NCBI GenBank assembly: GCA_030704615.1 | Contig: CM060732.1 | Span: forward strand, 1,922,001 to 1,986,000 | Length of the DNA stretch: 64,000 bases | Direction of reading: 5' to 3' | From: Takakia lepidozioides | Taxonomy: Eukaryota > Streptophyta > Takakiopsida > Takakiales > Takakiaceae | The notes under the pieces: generated by a model | What the model saw: only the letters and a program-made list of their open reading frames with translations | Told to the model about the DNA's origin: nothing | Database searches by the model: none | Made by a program: the position numbers and the translations under genes | Shown: positions 1 through 10,082 of the stretch, in pieces | How positions within the stretch are numbered: position 1 is the first letter of the stretch | Layout: each line of letters begins with the position of its first letter

Positions 1-574
1 CTTCTTCTATGTCATCCACAAAGATTCTGGCCCCAACACCACGTCTTCTACCACGGCCGTCGATGGGTGGACTCCGAGTGCCATGAACGGTCATGCTTGT
101 TGCGAGTGCCTCCGCATAGACAGGTAGCACGCAAGACCGTGGAGGACTGGAAAGAAGTCCAAATAGGTATGATAGCCCTGGAGGCCAAGTGGAAGCACGC
201 GGACTCCTGCACATGTCGACAAAAACCCATTCAAAACACAATATGCAATACACAAGTCCAACGAAGAGGATGTTTGCCATGTGAACTTTGCCTCAAGGAC
301 AGTGATTCTCGATATTGAAACAACAATGCAAGCATCCACAGGTTGAACTTACTCACAGGCAAAGTCGGAGTCCAGCTCCTTGTCGGAAGTCTCCTCTGTA
401 TCAATATTAGCGGGACGGGGCTTCGGAAGGACTTGAGAAGTGTGTCCACCCAAACCCATCAGGAGGTTCTTGTAAATCTCAGCATTCCCTTCAATCCCAA
501 AGAGATGTCGCGCACTGGCCTTGCAAGCGTGGTACGAAGCACCTGCAGTGGAATAGAATGAAGGACTGTAACCG
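1..574 (-). other. Unassigned sequence, possible exon remnants
   Basis: Unrelated to the retroelement that begins at 575, so element A is cut off here. On the minus strand there is an open stretch at about 570-355 ending at a GTGAGT donor-like site, and a second open frame from about 190 down to the window edge after an AG (reading ...GRGRRRGVGARIFVDDIEE). Joined with that AG the frame stays open, which would fit two exons of an unrecognised gene. No domain is recognised. It could equally be chance open frames in transposon debris. Confidence 0.2.
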
Positions 575-930
575 CTGTGACTGGATTTTAGATTTAATTT
601 CCTTCCATGGATTTTCCACTCTGGACTGTCCACTAGGATAGCACATGTGACATGGATTTCGCTTTTCGGTACTTTTAAAGGGTTCTGTTACCCTTTCCCC
701 GTATGCATTAATGGGCCCATAATAAGTTAATGTGTCGGGTAGGTACTTTGACGGCCAATTTTGTCTTTTTCCTTGATGACAGTCGCCTTTGCAATCCATG
801 TCCGGCTGTGTGTCTCGCCCTGGCGTCCACGTGTCCATTTCTACACGTGCCTTTGTCCACTTTTCCGCTGGCCACTCTCCGGATGTTTACCCACGTCCAT
901 CTGTCACTGATCCTATGGATTGTGTAACCC
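575..930 (-). other. Non-coding spacer downstream of pol, element A
   Basis: Similar along its length to 21090-21437 in element C, including shared blocks such as GACTGGATTTTAGATTT and the stretch around CACGTGTCC. In element C this spacer separates pol from the additional downstream ORF. Here that ORF is absent because the element is truncated at 575. Open frames across it are not conserved between the two copies in a way that suggests coding. Confidence 0.6.
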
Positions 931-1133
931 TAATAGGCTGTGTTGTGCTGTGACAGGCTGTGTAATACTGTGGTACGCTGTGATAGGCTGTGACATGTTG
1001 TGATGGGCTGTGATAGGCTGTGTTGCGCCGTGCTGGGCTGTGATATGTTGTGTCGCGCCGTGCTGGGCTGTGATAGGCTGTGTCGCGCTGTGCTGGGCTG
1101 TGATAGGCTGTGTCGCGCTTGTACTGCCCGCCC
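931..1133 (-). repeat. GGCTGTG minisatellite, pol-downstream tract
   Basis: About twenty imperfect copies of a 9-10 bp unit, GGCTGTG plus two or three variable bases. The related tract sits at the same place in element C (21438-21632), and further tracts lie inside all three LTR copies. It crosses the region just after the pol stop codon and produces spurious repetitive open frames on both strands. Confidence 0.85.
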
Positions 1134-1171
1134 TGGTCATATACGCTCGGCCTAGCAACAAGTGCTCCATA

Positions 1172-4100
1172 CTATGTTGGTATCACTGGCGCAGCCCGTG
1201 ACTGCTTTTGCGTTTCAACATGCAAATCATGCTGCAATGGTTTGTCATGGATACCACTGTACCCCTTCAACTTATTGGCATTGACTCTTCCCAGTATCTC
1301 TTTGTTAATGGTTTGTAACATGGCGGTGTTATTATCATACATCTTCTGTATGACATAAGGTCCTTTCCATGGTGATTTAAGCTTAGAAGCTTTAATCTTT
1401 CCCTTCTTTCGCAACCAGAGAACTAAATCTCCCGTCTTAAAAGTCTTTATCTTGCCTTCATCAAACTGTTCCTTTCTCTTCATCTGAATTCTGGTCATGT
1501 TATCAGCTGCATCAGCACGTACTTCTTCCACATGGTATAATTCATGTTTCCTGACCTTAATCGAATATTGCAATTCCATTCTCTTTCCCCATTCCGTTCT
1601 CATGGTAGGTAACAGGAATTCCACTGGAAGTAAAGCTTCCATACCATAAACTAATTGGAATGGTGTATACTTAGTGGTGACTTTATATGAAGTCCTGTAT
1701 GACCACAAAGCTGTCAGCAGCTTTGTATCCCAATCCGTTCTGTTTGCATTGACTATCTTAGCCAAGATAGTACATAGTATTTTGTTGGTAGCCTCTGCCT
1801 GCCCATTACCCTGTGGGTAGTATGTTGTACTCTTCCTATGCACAATCATGAACTCTTTAGTCAATAATTCAATGGTCTCATTAATGAAGTGACTTCCTTG
1901 ATCACTGATAAATTCCAAGGGACAACCAAATCGTGTAAGTATGTTCTCATACAGGAACCTTGCTGTGGACTTGGCTGTGTTGTCCCTCAAAGCTTTAGCT
2001 TCCACCCACTTCGTAGTATAATCAGTGGCTGTACTTATGTACATGTTCTGTGTATTCTTGGCTGGTGGGTTAATTGGTCCAACAAAGTCTAGTCCCCATT
2101 TCTGAAATGGTTCCGTAGGCATTGTAGGATGCAAAGCCATCTTCCCAGATCTCTGCAAAGGTCCTAGCCTCTGACATTCATCACAACTCTGACAATACTT
2201 GTGTACATCTTTGAACAAAGTAGGCCACCAGTAACCTGCATGTAGTATCTTCCTACTGGTAATCTCTTCTCCAAAATGACCTCCAGCCACTCCTTTATGA
2301 ACTTCCTCCAAAACTTTATTAACTTCATGGTGGTATAAGCATCGCTTCAGCACTCCATCTGGTCCTAGCTTATACATTCTGCTCCCTACCATAGTGTAAG
2401 GTAGAGCCTTGATAACAATTCTCTTTCTCTGCTCCTTTCCATAACTTGGTGGGCACTGACCATGAGCAAGGTAGTATCTGATTGGCCACTGCCAATCTAA
2501 CCAGTCATCTGCACTTCCCTGCACCTTCACTGCAAATAGACTCGCATCTGGTAATTGATCATCTACTCCCGTGGCTGGTTCTCCTGTTGATAACCGTGAC
2601 AAGTGATCCGCCACAAGATGCAGTCTCCCAGGCTTGTAAACAACCTTGAACTCAAACTCGTGCAAGATTATCAACCATCTTGTTATTCTTCCGCTTATCA
2701 GAGGTTTGTTTACCAGGTATATCAGAGCCTGGTGATCCACATAGAACACAAACTTCTTGCCCAACAGGTAATGCCTGAATTTCTTCACTGCATAGATCAT
2801 TGCCAATGCTTCTCTTTCCGTTGTGCTATAATTTCTTTCGGCATTGTTCATCAATCGGCTAGCATAGTACACAGGTGAATCTATCCTTCCTGTAACATTT
2901 TGGGCTAACACTGCTCCTAGTGCTTCTCCAGAAGCATCACAGTGAACATGAGATATTTCCTGCCAGTGAGGATTAATCAGCACAGGTGTAGTTGTTACTG
3001 ACAATGTAAGTTCCTCAAAAGCCTGTTGACATTCAGTTGTCCATGTAAACACTGCATCTTTCTTCAGAAGTTTGCTCAATGGTGCTGCTATCTGTGCATA
3101 CCGTCTGACAAATCTTATGTAATAACTGGTTTGCCCAAGGAATCTCCTTAGACTCTTAACATTCACTGGTGGTGGAGAGGCTTTAATGGCCTCTGTTTTC
3201 CTGGGATCCACAACAAGTCCCCTCTTACACATAATGTGTCCCAGAAGTACCCCTGAGTTCACACAGAACGTACACTTTTCTGGATTCAGGCCCAGACCTC
3301 TCATCCTGCATCTGGCCAGACATAACTCCAATTTATGCAAGTGCTCATTCTTAGAGCTGTACACACTGAAATCATCCAAGAACACCTGCATGAAATCATC
3401 CAGATACTCATGAAAAGATTCACTTATCACTCTCTGAAAGGTTGCTGGTGCATTACAAAGTCCAAAGGGCATGACTTTGTATGCATAAGCACCCCAGTCT
3501 GTGATGAAAGCTGTCTTTCCTTGGTCTTCTTCTGCCACTTGCACTTGATTATAACCACTGAAGCCATCCATGAATGAGTACATCTCATGGCCGGCCACAG
3601 TGTCCAATACTGCTCTTGTGAATGGCAAAGGGAAAGGATCTTTCTTCGTACAAGCATTCAGCTTCTTGTAGTTCACACAAACTCTTAGTTTACCATTCTT
3701 CTTGGGAACTATCACAATGGGTGACAACCAAGTTGTATACTCTATCGGGTATATAAACTTAGCCTCAGCCAACTTCTTGATCTCTTCTCCAACCTTCTGT
3801 GCATAGTTGGGATTCATTCTGTACCTTGCCTGCTTGATTGGTACTGATCCTGGTTCCAGTTCAATCTTATGCTGACAGATCTCAGGTGGTATCCCTTTTA
3901 GATCCTCGTAGCTCCAAGCAAATACATCTCTGTATTTGATGAACAAACTCTTAGCTTCTTCAAAGAATTCTGGCTCCAAATCAGCTCCTACCTTCACCAT
4001 CCTTGGTTCCTCTTTAGTTCCCACATTCACTTCCCTCACCTGCTCATCAGCTGTGATTGTCCAACCAGTCACCACTTCATCCTGTAAACTCACAGTGGCT

Positions 4101-6889
4101 GGTTCCTCTAGGATTTCCATTTCTCCTTCTCTTTCTTCATAGAAATGTGATGGGTAACTGCTGGTTTCCTCTTTAATTGGTGTTGCTGACACTACACCAC
4201 AGTAGATACCTTTTAACCAACTTAGGCCTTCCAGCCGCATCTCTGCAACCTGCTCCCACTCTGGGTGTGCAGCAAATAGGGTAGCTTCTTGCTCCTCATC
4301 CAGTCCTCCTCTCCAGTCATACTCTCTGACCCCTCGAGGTCTTCTCGTAGCAGGTAATCTACTAGATTTCTTAGTGGTAATTTGTATCTCGTGCATCCCA
4401 TTATGCACGGTTAGAAACTGAGAATTCCAGTCATGGAATACCCTGGCCTGTTTCAGCCACGGACGTCCCAATAATAAGGAGTAAGCCTCCATGACTTCAT
4501 CCATCTTCAACACAGTTACTGTGATCATAAAGATCATCTTTTGTATTTGTATCTTAACTCCTCTTATCAATCCCAATAGCTGTACACTCCTTTGATCTGC
4601 CATTGTTACTGTAAATGGGGCTGGTTTCATGTTACTTAGACCAAGCTTCTTTCTTAATTGGTCTGTCATGATATTTACTCCAAAGCCTCCATCTATCAGT
4701 ACATCAGTTAGTTCTGTGCTTCCAATTCTCAATCGGATTACTGGCATAGAATCATCAAAGTCCATGACTGTTTCTCGCCCTTCCGGCTTCACATTATAAC
4801 TGGTCACCTTGCTGTTCAGGTCTGTGTTTCCTATCTCCTGGGCAATTCGATTGATTGCTTGATACAGCCAGTGTCTACAATAAGGTGCCACAGCCAATAG
4901 CTGTCCAATGGTAATCTCTGCTTTGGTCTGGCATATTACTTCAGCCAAAGTCCCTTCATTACTGTGCATGTCTGCAGCTTCTTTCTTCCTTTCATCCTCA
5001 CTCACTTCTTCTTCTCCATCAGAATCAGAGGAATCTACCACAGGAATATCAGTACTCTTCTGCATTTCCCTTATGGTATCTGCCACTTCCTTGTGCAGTT
5101 CCTTCTCATCTCTCCAAGCCTCATCATCTTCAGGCATATCACTGCCACCTTCATTATCATCATCTTCCTCAACTACTGGAGGTATTAGTTTGGCTTTGCT
5201 TCTCGTAACTATCATTGTACTTACTTCTGGTACAACACATGGCCTAACCATGTGAGCTTCCACCACTGGGCCCTCATTCACAGGAGCTCTCATCTCATTC
5301 TGGTGTGTAATCCAGAATGAACAGGCTGCCTTGCGATGTCCTGGCTGATTAAAATAGTAACACAGTTCTTCCCCATTAGGTCCGCGCCCTTGGTCTGTTC
5401 TGGAATTGTTTCTGTAATCCTGATTCCCTGGCTGGTAATTCCCCCTTGGATTACCCTGATAGTTGCCTCTGGAATTTCCTTGGTAATTCCCTCTTGAATT
5501 ACCTCTCCCTTCCATGCCATTGTTATAACCACCAGGCCTACTATAGTGGTCCTGATCATTGTTTCTTCTTGGCTGGGGCTGCACTTGATGCACCCTTACT
5601 TGCCTAGGTTCTCTTGCAGCTGTCCTTTTGTTGTAGTAACAATTCTCAGTAGAATAGTTATCCATTTTACAGATAGTACAGTGTTTCTCCTTCATGTGGC
5701 ATTCAGTGGTGGTATGGTCTTCATTTTGGCACTTTGCACACCAAACACCCTTCCTCCAATGTGTTGCAGCCTCTGTGGCATAATTCTTCAAAATTTCTTC
5801 TAATTTTTTCTCATAGTTATCCCTCTTCAACTTCTCCTTTATCTTACTCTTCCTTTTTGGTTCTTGCTCTTCTTCTTCATCTGACTCATCCTCAGAGTCC
5901 TCATCATCCCTTTTCTCTCTCCTGAGCATTCCCAATTGCTCAATTCTATTTGCAGTTTCAAATGCCTCCTCCACTGTATTATGGGGTAACATATCCACTT
6001 TCTTTTGCAACTCTGGTCTTAGTCCATTCTCAAACCAAGTCTTCTGTAAACCTGGTGCTGGTACAGCAGCCAGCTTTTTCATCATCAATTCCATCTTTTC
6101 CATATACTCCTCAACAGTTTCATGCTTCTTTTGCTTTAACTGTTGTAAACTTCCATACACTTCATCCTCAATTTTACTTGTCCTGAACCTATTTCGGAAT
6201 GTTGTATTCAAGCCATTCCAGGTTAGGAAATGATTATCAGGGAATCTTGCATACCATTCACTTGCTTTCTTGATAAGTGAACAAGGAAACAATCTCATCT
6301 TGGCATCATCACCATTCTCATTGTTCACTATACACATGTGCTCAAATTGACTAATGTGTACATCGGGATCCCCTTTTCCTGAATATATTGGAAAAGGTGG
6401 TTTTGCTCGTGTTGGTTGTAACGCCATTTGTGGCCCTACCTTCTGCCCACTGACAGGTGCTGGCACCCTTGCTGGTGCTGGTCCTTCAGGACCTATTGTT
6501 GTTGTGGTGGATCTTCCACCAAGTGGTGGCCCTTGAGCACTCCATGCTATTGGCCCCACGATATTCACAGTATTCCCAGCTCTAGTTGCACTACTTCCCA
6601 CACTCCCTGTCCCCCCAGAGCCAGATCCAGGCAGCCCGCCTGATCCCCCTGAGCCGACACCTTCGTTGGCCTGTGATCCAAGTGCTCCACTTGATCCAGG
6701 TCCAACGGGTTGGGATGTCCTGGTTGTAGTCTCAACCTCAGCTGTTGGGTCTACTTCTTCATACTCTTCCTCTTCCAATTTCTTCTCTCTATTTTCATCC
6801 TCCAAGTTCTGCCCTTGGGTTTCTTCTTCACTCATGTAACTCAACTGCAATGGTGTTGGAGAGTCTGAACTCTCCGTTGGCTCTGCCAC
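1172..6889 (-). CDS. Ty3/gypsy Gag-Pol polyprotein, 1905 codons open
   Basis: Order from the N-terminus: Gag with a retrotransposon gag domain (residues ~160-330), an acidic-basic linker, zinc knuckles, aspartic protease (LIDGGFGVNIM, near 4668-4697), reverse transcriptase with FLDDFSVY (about 3360-3386), RNase H, integrase with an HHCC region, D-D-E landmarks (GLDFVGP, ISDQGSHF, YPQGNGQAEATNK) and a C-terminal region (PWKGPYVIQ). No chromodomain is seen. FxDDFSVY and the Arg-type primer site suggest the Tat/Athila side of gypsy; this is inference. The frame is open for 5.7 kb, but key residues are damaged compared with element C: knuckle CTICKMDNHSTENC has His to Tyr, knuckle CYYC has Cys to Phe, and the protease DGGSG has Ser to Phe. 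The GTG at 6889 is not a true start; the frame continues upstream to an ATG at 7258 through one stop. Confidence 0.92.
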   Translation of the reverse strand: MAEPTESSDSPTPLQLSYMSEEETQGQNLEDENREKKLEEEEYEEVDPTAEVETTTRTSQPVGPGSSGALGSQANEGVGSGGSGGLPGSGSGGTGSVGSSATRAGNTVNIVGPIAWSAQGPPLGGRSTTTTIGPEGPAPARVPAPVSGQKVGPQMALQPTRAKPPFPIYSGKGDPDVHISQFEHMCIVNNENGDDAKMRLFPCSLIKKASEWYARFPDNHFLTWNGLNTTFRNRFRTSKIEDEVYGSLQQLKQKKHETVEEYMEKMELMMKKLAAVPAPGLQKTWFENGLRPELQKKVDMLPHNTVEEAFETANRIEQLGMLRREKRDDEDSEDESDEEEEQEPKRKSKIKEKLKRDNYEKKLEEILKNYATEAATHWRKGVWCAKCQNEDHTTTECHMKEKHCTICKMDNYSTENCYYNKRTAAREPRQVRVHQVQPQPRRNNDQDHYSRPGGYNNGMEGRGNSRGNYQGNSRGNYQGNPRGNYQPGNQDYRNNSRTDQGRGPNGEELCYYFNQPGHRKAACSFWITHQNEMRAPVNEGPVVEAHMVRPCVVPEVSTMIVTRSKAKLIPPVVEEDDDNEGGSDMPEDDEAWRDEKELHKEVADTIREMQKSTDIPVVDSSDSDGEEEVSEDERKKEAADMHSNEGTLAEVICQTKAEITIGQLLAVAPYCRHWLYQAINRIAQEIGNTDLNSKVTSYNVKPEGRETVMDFDDSMPVIRLRIGSTELTDVLIDGGFGVNIMTDQLRKKLGLSNMKPAPFTVTMADQRSVQLLGLIRGVKIQIQKMIFMITVTVLKMDEVMEAYSLLLGRPWLKQARVFHDWNSQFLTVHNGMHEIQITTKKSSRLPATRRPRGVREYDWRGGLDEEQEATLFAAHPEWEQVAEMRLEGLSWLKGIYCGVVSATPIKEETSSYPSHFYEEREGEMEILEEPATVSLQDEVVTGWTITADEQVREVNVGTKEEPRMVKVGADLEPEFFEEAKSLFIKYRDVFAWSYEDLKGIPPEICQHKIELEPGSVPIKQARYRMNPNYAQKVGEEIKKLAEAKFIYPIEYTTWLSPIVIVPKKNGKLRVCVNYKKLNACTKKDPFPLPFTRAVLDTVAGHEMYSFMDGFSGYNQVQVAEEDQGKTAFITDWGAYAYKVMPFGLCNAPATFQRVISESFHEYLDDFMQVFLDDFSVYSSKNEHLHKLELCLARCRMRGLGLNPEKCTFCVNSGVLLGHIMCKRGLVVDPRKTEAIKASPPPVNVKSLRRFLGQTSYYIRFVRRYAQIAAPLSKLLKKDAVFTWTTECQQAFEELTLSVTTTPVLINPHWQEISHVHCDASGEALGAVLAQNVTGRIDSPVYYASRLMNNAERNYSTTEREALAMIYAVKKFRHYLLGKKFVFYVDHQALIYLVNKPLISGRITRWLIILHEFEFKVVYKPGRLHLVADHLSRLSTGEPATGVDDQLPDASLFAVKVQGSADDWLDWQWPIRYYLAHGQCPPSYGKEQRKRIVIKALPYTMVGSRMYKLGPDGVLKRCLYHHEVNKVLEEVHKGVAGGHFGEEITSRKILHAGYWWPTLFKDVHKYCQSCDECQRLGPLQRSGKMALHPTMPTEPFQKWGLDFVGPINPPAKNTQNMYISTATDYTTKWVEAKALRDNTAKSTARFLYENILTRFGCPLEFISDQGSHFINETIELLTKEFMIVHRKSTTYYPQGNGQAEATNKILCTILAKIVNANRTDWDTKLLTALWSYRTSYKVTTKYTPFQLVYGMEALLPVEFLLPTMRTEWGKRMELQYSIKVRKHELYHVEEVRADAADNMTRIQMKRKEQFDEGKIKTFKTGDLVLWLRKKGKIKASKLKSPWKGPYVIQKMYDNNTAMLQTINKEILGRVNANKLKGYSGIHDKPLQHDLHVETQKQSRAAPVIPT

Positions 6890-6970
6890 ATCCTCTCCTC
6901 CTTCTTCACCTTCCGCTTCAGAAACTGGAGTTCCTGCTTTTGGTGTTCCATGCCAACTCTTATCAAAGAT

Positions 6971-7258
6971 TTATGTCAAATCTTTTATCCATGGATGTAC
7001 CTCAGATCTTTCACCTCGTGATTGATCTTCTTCCCGTACCAATTTCCTTAATCTTTCTTGCAAAGAAAAAGAAGGAGTGGCATCCAACTCTAGTTCTTTC
7101 GGTATGGGTGATGTACTCTCTGATCTTAATGGTGTGAGAGGTCCAGATGATTCCCCTATGTCTATTCCTCTCTCCCAAAGATATGGATAATTAGCTTTCA
7201 GATAGCTTTCTCTTTTTGCTGAATATCTCTGGCGTCTAGCTTCTCTTTCATCACTCAT
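6971..7258 (-). pseudogene. Gag N-terminus cut off by a TAA
   Basis: An ATG at 7258 (MSDEREARRQRYSAKRE) opens a frame that is in phase with the gag-pol frame starting at 6889. A single TAA at 6971-6973 separates them. In element C the same codon is GAA (DLTEIFDK), so the stop is a G-to-T change in this copy. The natural Gag start is therefore the 7258 ATG, and element A would make only a ~95-residue stub unless the stop is read through. The piece is charged and has no recognised domain. Confidence 0.75.
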
Positions 7259-7279
7259 GTCCCATGTCTTTCATTTCTT

Positions 7280-7774
7280 TTAATGTGGCAATAACCAAAA
7301 CTCTCTTCTGTAATATCTCTCGTATATGCCTGGGTTTCTTTCAAGCTTCAATGCACCCTTGGCTATACTAGAAGTCTCCATTACCATATAACCATATGGC
7401 AAACAAGTCTGGAAAGCTGTTCTTGGTGTGAGTTTGATCCACAAAATATCCTTTGGAATCCAATTCTTTACTAGTACAAGCTCTTCATGCATATGAGTAT
7501 AAACATTCACCTTTCTTTCCTCCCAGCCTTCAAACTCTACTCGCTTAATGGATAGCAATGCTATCACATAAACCAGTGTTGGTAACCAACGTGCTCTTCC
7601 TCTACAGGCCACCTGATAAATCTTTATCACTCCTTTCTCCAGACCCCATTCAGGGTCAGCATCATGCACTCTTTTAAGAATGTTTTCTTTACAACCGTCT
7701 GGCAATTCCAAGAACCTCTGAAAGAATCGTTTCGACAATCTTTCCTTCTCAGTTTCACAAGGAATTTGATTCAC
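7280..7774 (-). CDS. Leader ORF upstream of gag, element A
   Basis: About 164 codons open, ending 21 bp before the Gag ATG and in the same frame. The same protein is seen at 13738-14325 and 37777-38300, so it is a conserved part of this retroelement family. It holds W-rich blocks (GRARWLPTLVYVIALL, VKNWIPKDILWIKLTP) but no domain I recognise. An extra ORF between the primer binding site and gag is known in Ogre/Tat elements, where its function is unclear. The upstream part is lost at 7818, so the original start is not preserved here; in the other copies the frame runs on towards the LTR. Confidence 0.6.
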   Translation of the reverse strand: MNQIPCETEKERLSKRFFQRFLELPDGCKENILKRVHDADPEWGLEKGVIKIYQVACRGRARWLPTLVYVIALLSIKRVEFEGWEERKVNVYTHMHEELVLVKNWIPKDILWIKLTPRTAFQTCLPYGYMVMETSSIAKGALKLERNPGIYERYYRREFWLLPH

Positions 7775-7839
7775 ATCAAATTCTTTAATTCTCCAACCAC
7801 CATGATCCCACCAGATGCCAAAAAGGCAATGATAAGGTT

Positions 7840-8687
7840 AGCTCAAACAGTGTGCGCCAACGCACACCGTTTGAGCTGCCAGTTAAGTGATGATTGATCC
7901 TCAAATTCATACCCTATGTGGCCGATTTTCAGATGACAAAGGCAATGACAAGGTGAGCTCAAACAGTGTGCGTTGACGCACACTGTTTGAGCTACCAGGA
8001 ATGTGATGATTGATCCTCAAATACATGCCCTTTGTGGCCATTTCTCAGATGATAAAATAATGAGAAGGTGAGCTCAAACAGTGTGCGTTGACGCACACTG
8101 TTTGAGCTGCCAGGTAAGTGTTCATTGATCATCAAATACATGCCCTTTGTGGCCCATTTTGAGATGAAAAAAATAATGAGAAGGTGGGCTCAAACCGTGT
8201 GCGCCAACGCACACTGTTTGAGTTGCCAGATAAGTGTTCATTGATCCTCAGAGACATTCCCAATGTGGCCGATTTTCAAACCAAAAAGGCAATGATAAGG
8301 TTAGCTCAAACAGTGTGCGCCAACGCACACTGTTTGAGCTGCCATGTAAGTGATGATTGATCCTCAAATACATGCCGTTTGTGGCCGTTTTTCAGATGAA
8401 AAATCAATGAGAAGGTGGGCTCAAACAGTGTGCGCCAACGCACACTGTTTGAGCTTCCAAATAGTGGAGGATTGAACCGGGCATAGTGGCCCTATCTGGC
8501 CGTTTTGCACACCATCAACCAAGTAAAATGTGGGGCTCAAACAGTGTGCGTCAACGCACACTGTTTCAGCTTCCAATTCGTGGTGGATTGAACCTGCCCT
8601 AGTTCCCCAATTTGGCCGTTTCGCACATCAACAAGCCAGCAAAATGGAAGGCTCAAACAGTGTGCGTCAACGCACACTGTTTGAGCT
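7840..8687. repeat. Array of eight palindromes, ~116-bp period
   Basis: Eight near-perfect 36-38 bp palindromes with arms GCTCAAACAGTGTGCG and CGCACACTGTTTGAGC start at about 7840, 7956, 8071, 8187, 8303, 8419, 8534 and 8651, a spacing of 115-117 bp. Spacers are also related (for example GTAAGTGATGATTGATCCTC). A ninth related palindrome lies at about 60785-60818, beside another MULE-like fragment. Arms are kept symmetric even where a position varies in one arm, so this is not a simple tandem duplication alone. The array sits upstream of the MULE-like pseudogene at 10083. Confidence 0.9.
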
Positions 8688-8882
8688 TCTTGTTGCGGTT
8701 GATGCAACCTGGCAGATATGCCGTGTGTAGACTATGTTCATATCAAAATAGAATCTCAACTTGGGTTCACATCAGCAATGAAGCACAAAGGTGGGTTTCA
8801 AAGATTGTACCTTTTTTTTGGTTGCTCCAGAAGACTCCCCAATCGTCGGGGACCCTTTGCGCTTCGGACTGCTCTCCACGCC

Positions 8883-9155
8883 TCACATGTTCTGGAGCAT
8901 CTCCCCCATCCTCTCTTCCACTATTAGGTTCTTCGTGGGGCCAGCATCAACATCATCTTCGGCGTCTGCCTCTCCCTCGGATGCAGTGTCCTCCTCATCT
9001 GTTCTTGGAACTATGGCAGGCTGCTGTTCTTCTCCGGATTCCTGCTCTTCCATCGCCGAACTTTCCTCTTTGACCTCTTCTTCCGCCTTTTCCTCTTCGG
9101 CCACTCTTTCCATCCTCATTCTATATCTGGCTCTATTCCTGTTTCTAGAGCTCAT
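8883..9155 (-). CDS. Small acidic hypothetical ORF
   Basis: About 90 codons from ATG at 9155 (MSSRNRNRARYRMRMERV), basic at the N-terminus and then very Glu/Asp-rich. No domain is recognised. The frame is open upstream too. Low-complexity acidic ORFs arise easily in transposon flanks, so this is weak. It lies between the palindrome array and the MULE-like pseudogene and points away from it. Confidence 0.2.
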   Translation of the reverse strand: MSSRNRNRARYRMRMERVAEEEKAEEEVKEESSAMEEQESGEEQQPAIVPRTDEEDTASEGEADAEDDVDAGPTKNLIVEERMGEMLQNM

Positions 9156-9209
9156 GAAGTATAATGACTTCCTTCTCTTCCTCCTCCAGTGGAAACAAGG
9201 GCTCCCCAC

Positions 9210-10082
9210 GATGCCTCTAGAGCTCTCCAGTTTGACGTTTGCAACAAGGGTTGCTATTGCATGTAACCAAAATCAAAATTGGACATTGTCAACCGTATTT
9301 GGATGCGGGTGTTGTTATTGTGTGCGAACGGAATTCATCCATTTCGGCGTCTTTGTATTATTCAAGAAATAAAGTTCTAGAAAATATGTACATCCGTTGC
9401 ATGTACTTGTGATATATGTCAGATGTACTTCGACGCCTGCCAATATTTGGCGGCCTTCTTGCATTGTTTCAAATTCGGAAGTGTCGTAGAAATCTAATGC
9501 TAGTTCAATTTGGAGCAGTTCTTGCAGATTCGCCATAAATGTTGTGCTTCACATATGCATCCACGTGTGTCGTACTGCCTGCCCTATGCTTTGCATTTTG
9601 CCGTCATTGTCGCCATGGGGTCATTCGGTATAAAGGGTTGTGTCGGAAATGATCTTGTGTTGCACACATCCGTGCGAGGTGACTCTTGGAGTGTCAGTGT
9701 TTGTGTTGTGCTCTTCTGGCACGGCACAACCTCATTACATTCGGGGTCTTCCTGTTTACTGCTCTCCAGGGTTGTTGCCGTCTTTCCATAAAGGATGGTT
9801 TCATGTCATGTTCGGGGTTTGTTTTTCATCCAAAAACAGCACGGCTTCTTGTGGCTTCCTGAATTTGAGAATAGTTTTTCTAGTTGGTGTCTCTCAGCGT
9901 GGTTGTCTGCGAAGTTCAGTGCATGTCATTCCTACATCCTTTTGATGCATCGCCCACAACCTTTGGGTTAGTGCTACCCTTGTTGACCTCAATTTTTTTG
10001 TGGTGGATCCCCTTTCGAGAATTGCGGGCTATCAGTTCGGGGATTCCGTGTGAATCAAAAGTTTCGGTCAGCGTAGGAAAAC
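9210..10082. other. Upstream region of MULE-like pseudogene
   Basis: No gene, RNA or repeat is recognised. It precedes the ATG of the transposase pseudogene at 10083 and would hold that element's promoter and leader. Confidence 0.4.

Larger units (their letters stand above)
575..7818 (-). mobile_element. Gypsy retroelement A, LTRs missing
   Basis: A Ty3/gypsy element read on the minus strand: leader ORF (7774-7280), gag-pol (7258-1172), GGCTGTG repeat tract (1133-931) and a spacer (930-575) that also follows pol in element C (21437-21090). It stops abruptly at 575, where element C continues into its downstream ORF, and at 7818, where the palindrome array begins. No LTR is attached. The leader and LTR at 13738-15168 lie in the same orientation beyond the transposase pseudogene and could be its displaced 5' end, but they repeat about 450 bp of the leader with a few percent divergence, so a separate copy is equally possible. 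Confidence 0.85.

Noticed and set aside
1010-1201. Cys/Val/Ala-rich small ORF on the plus strand
   Set aside because: Encoded by the GGCTGTG tract and antisense to the end of pol.
7840-8687. CRISPR-like array of regularly spaced repeats
   Set aside because: Repeats are long palindromes with related, not unique, spacers, in eukaryotic DNA; no cas genes.
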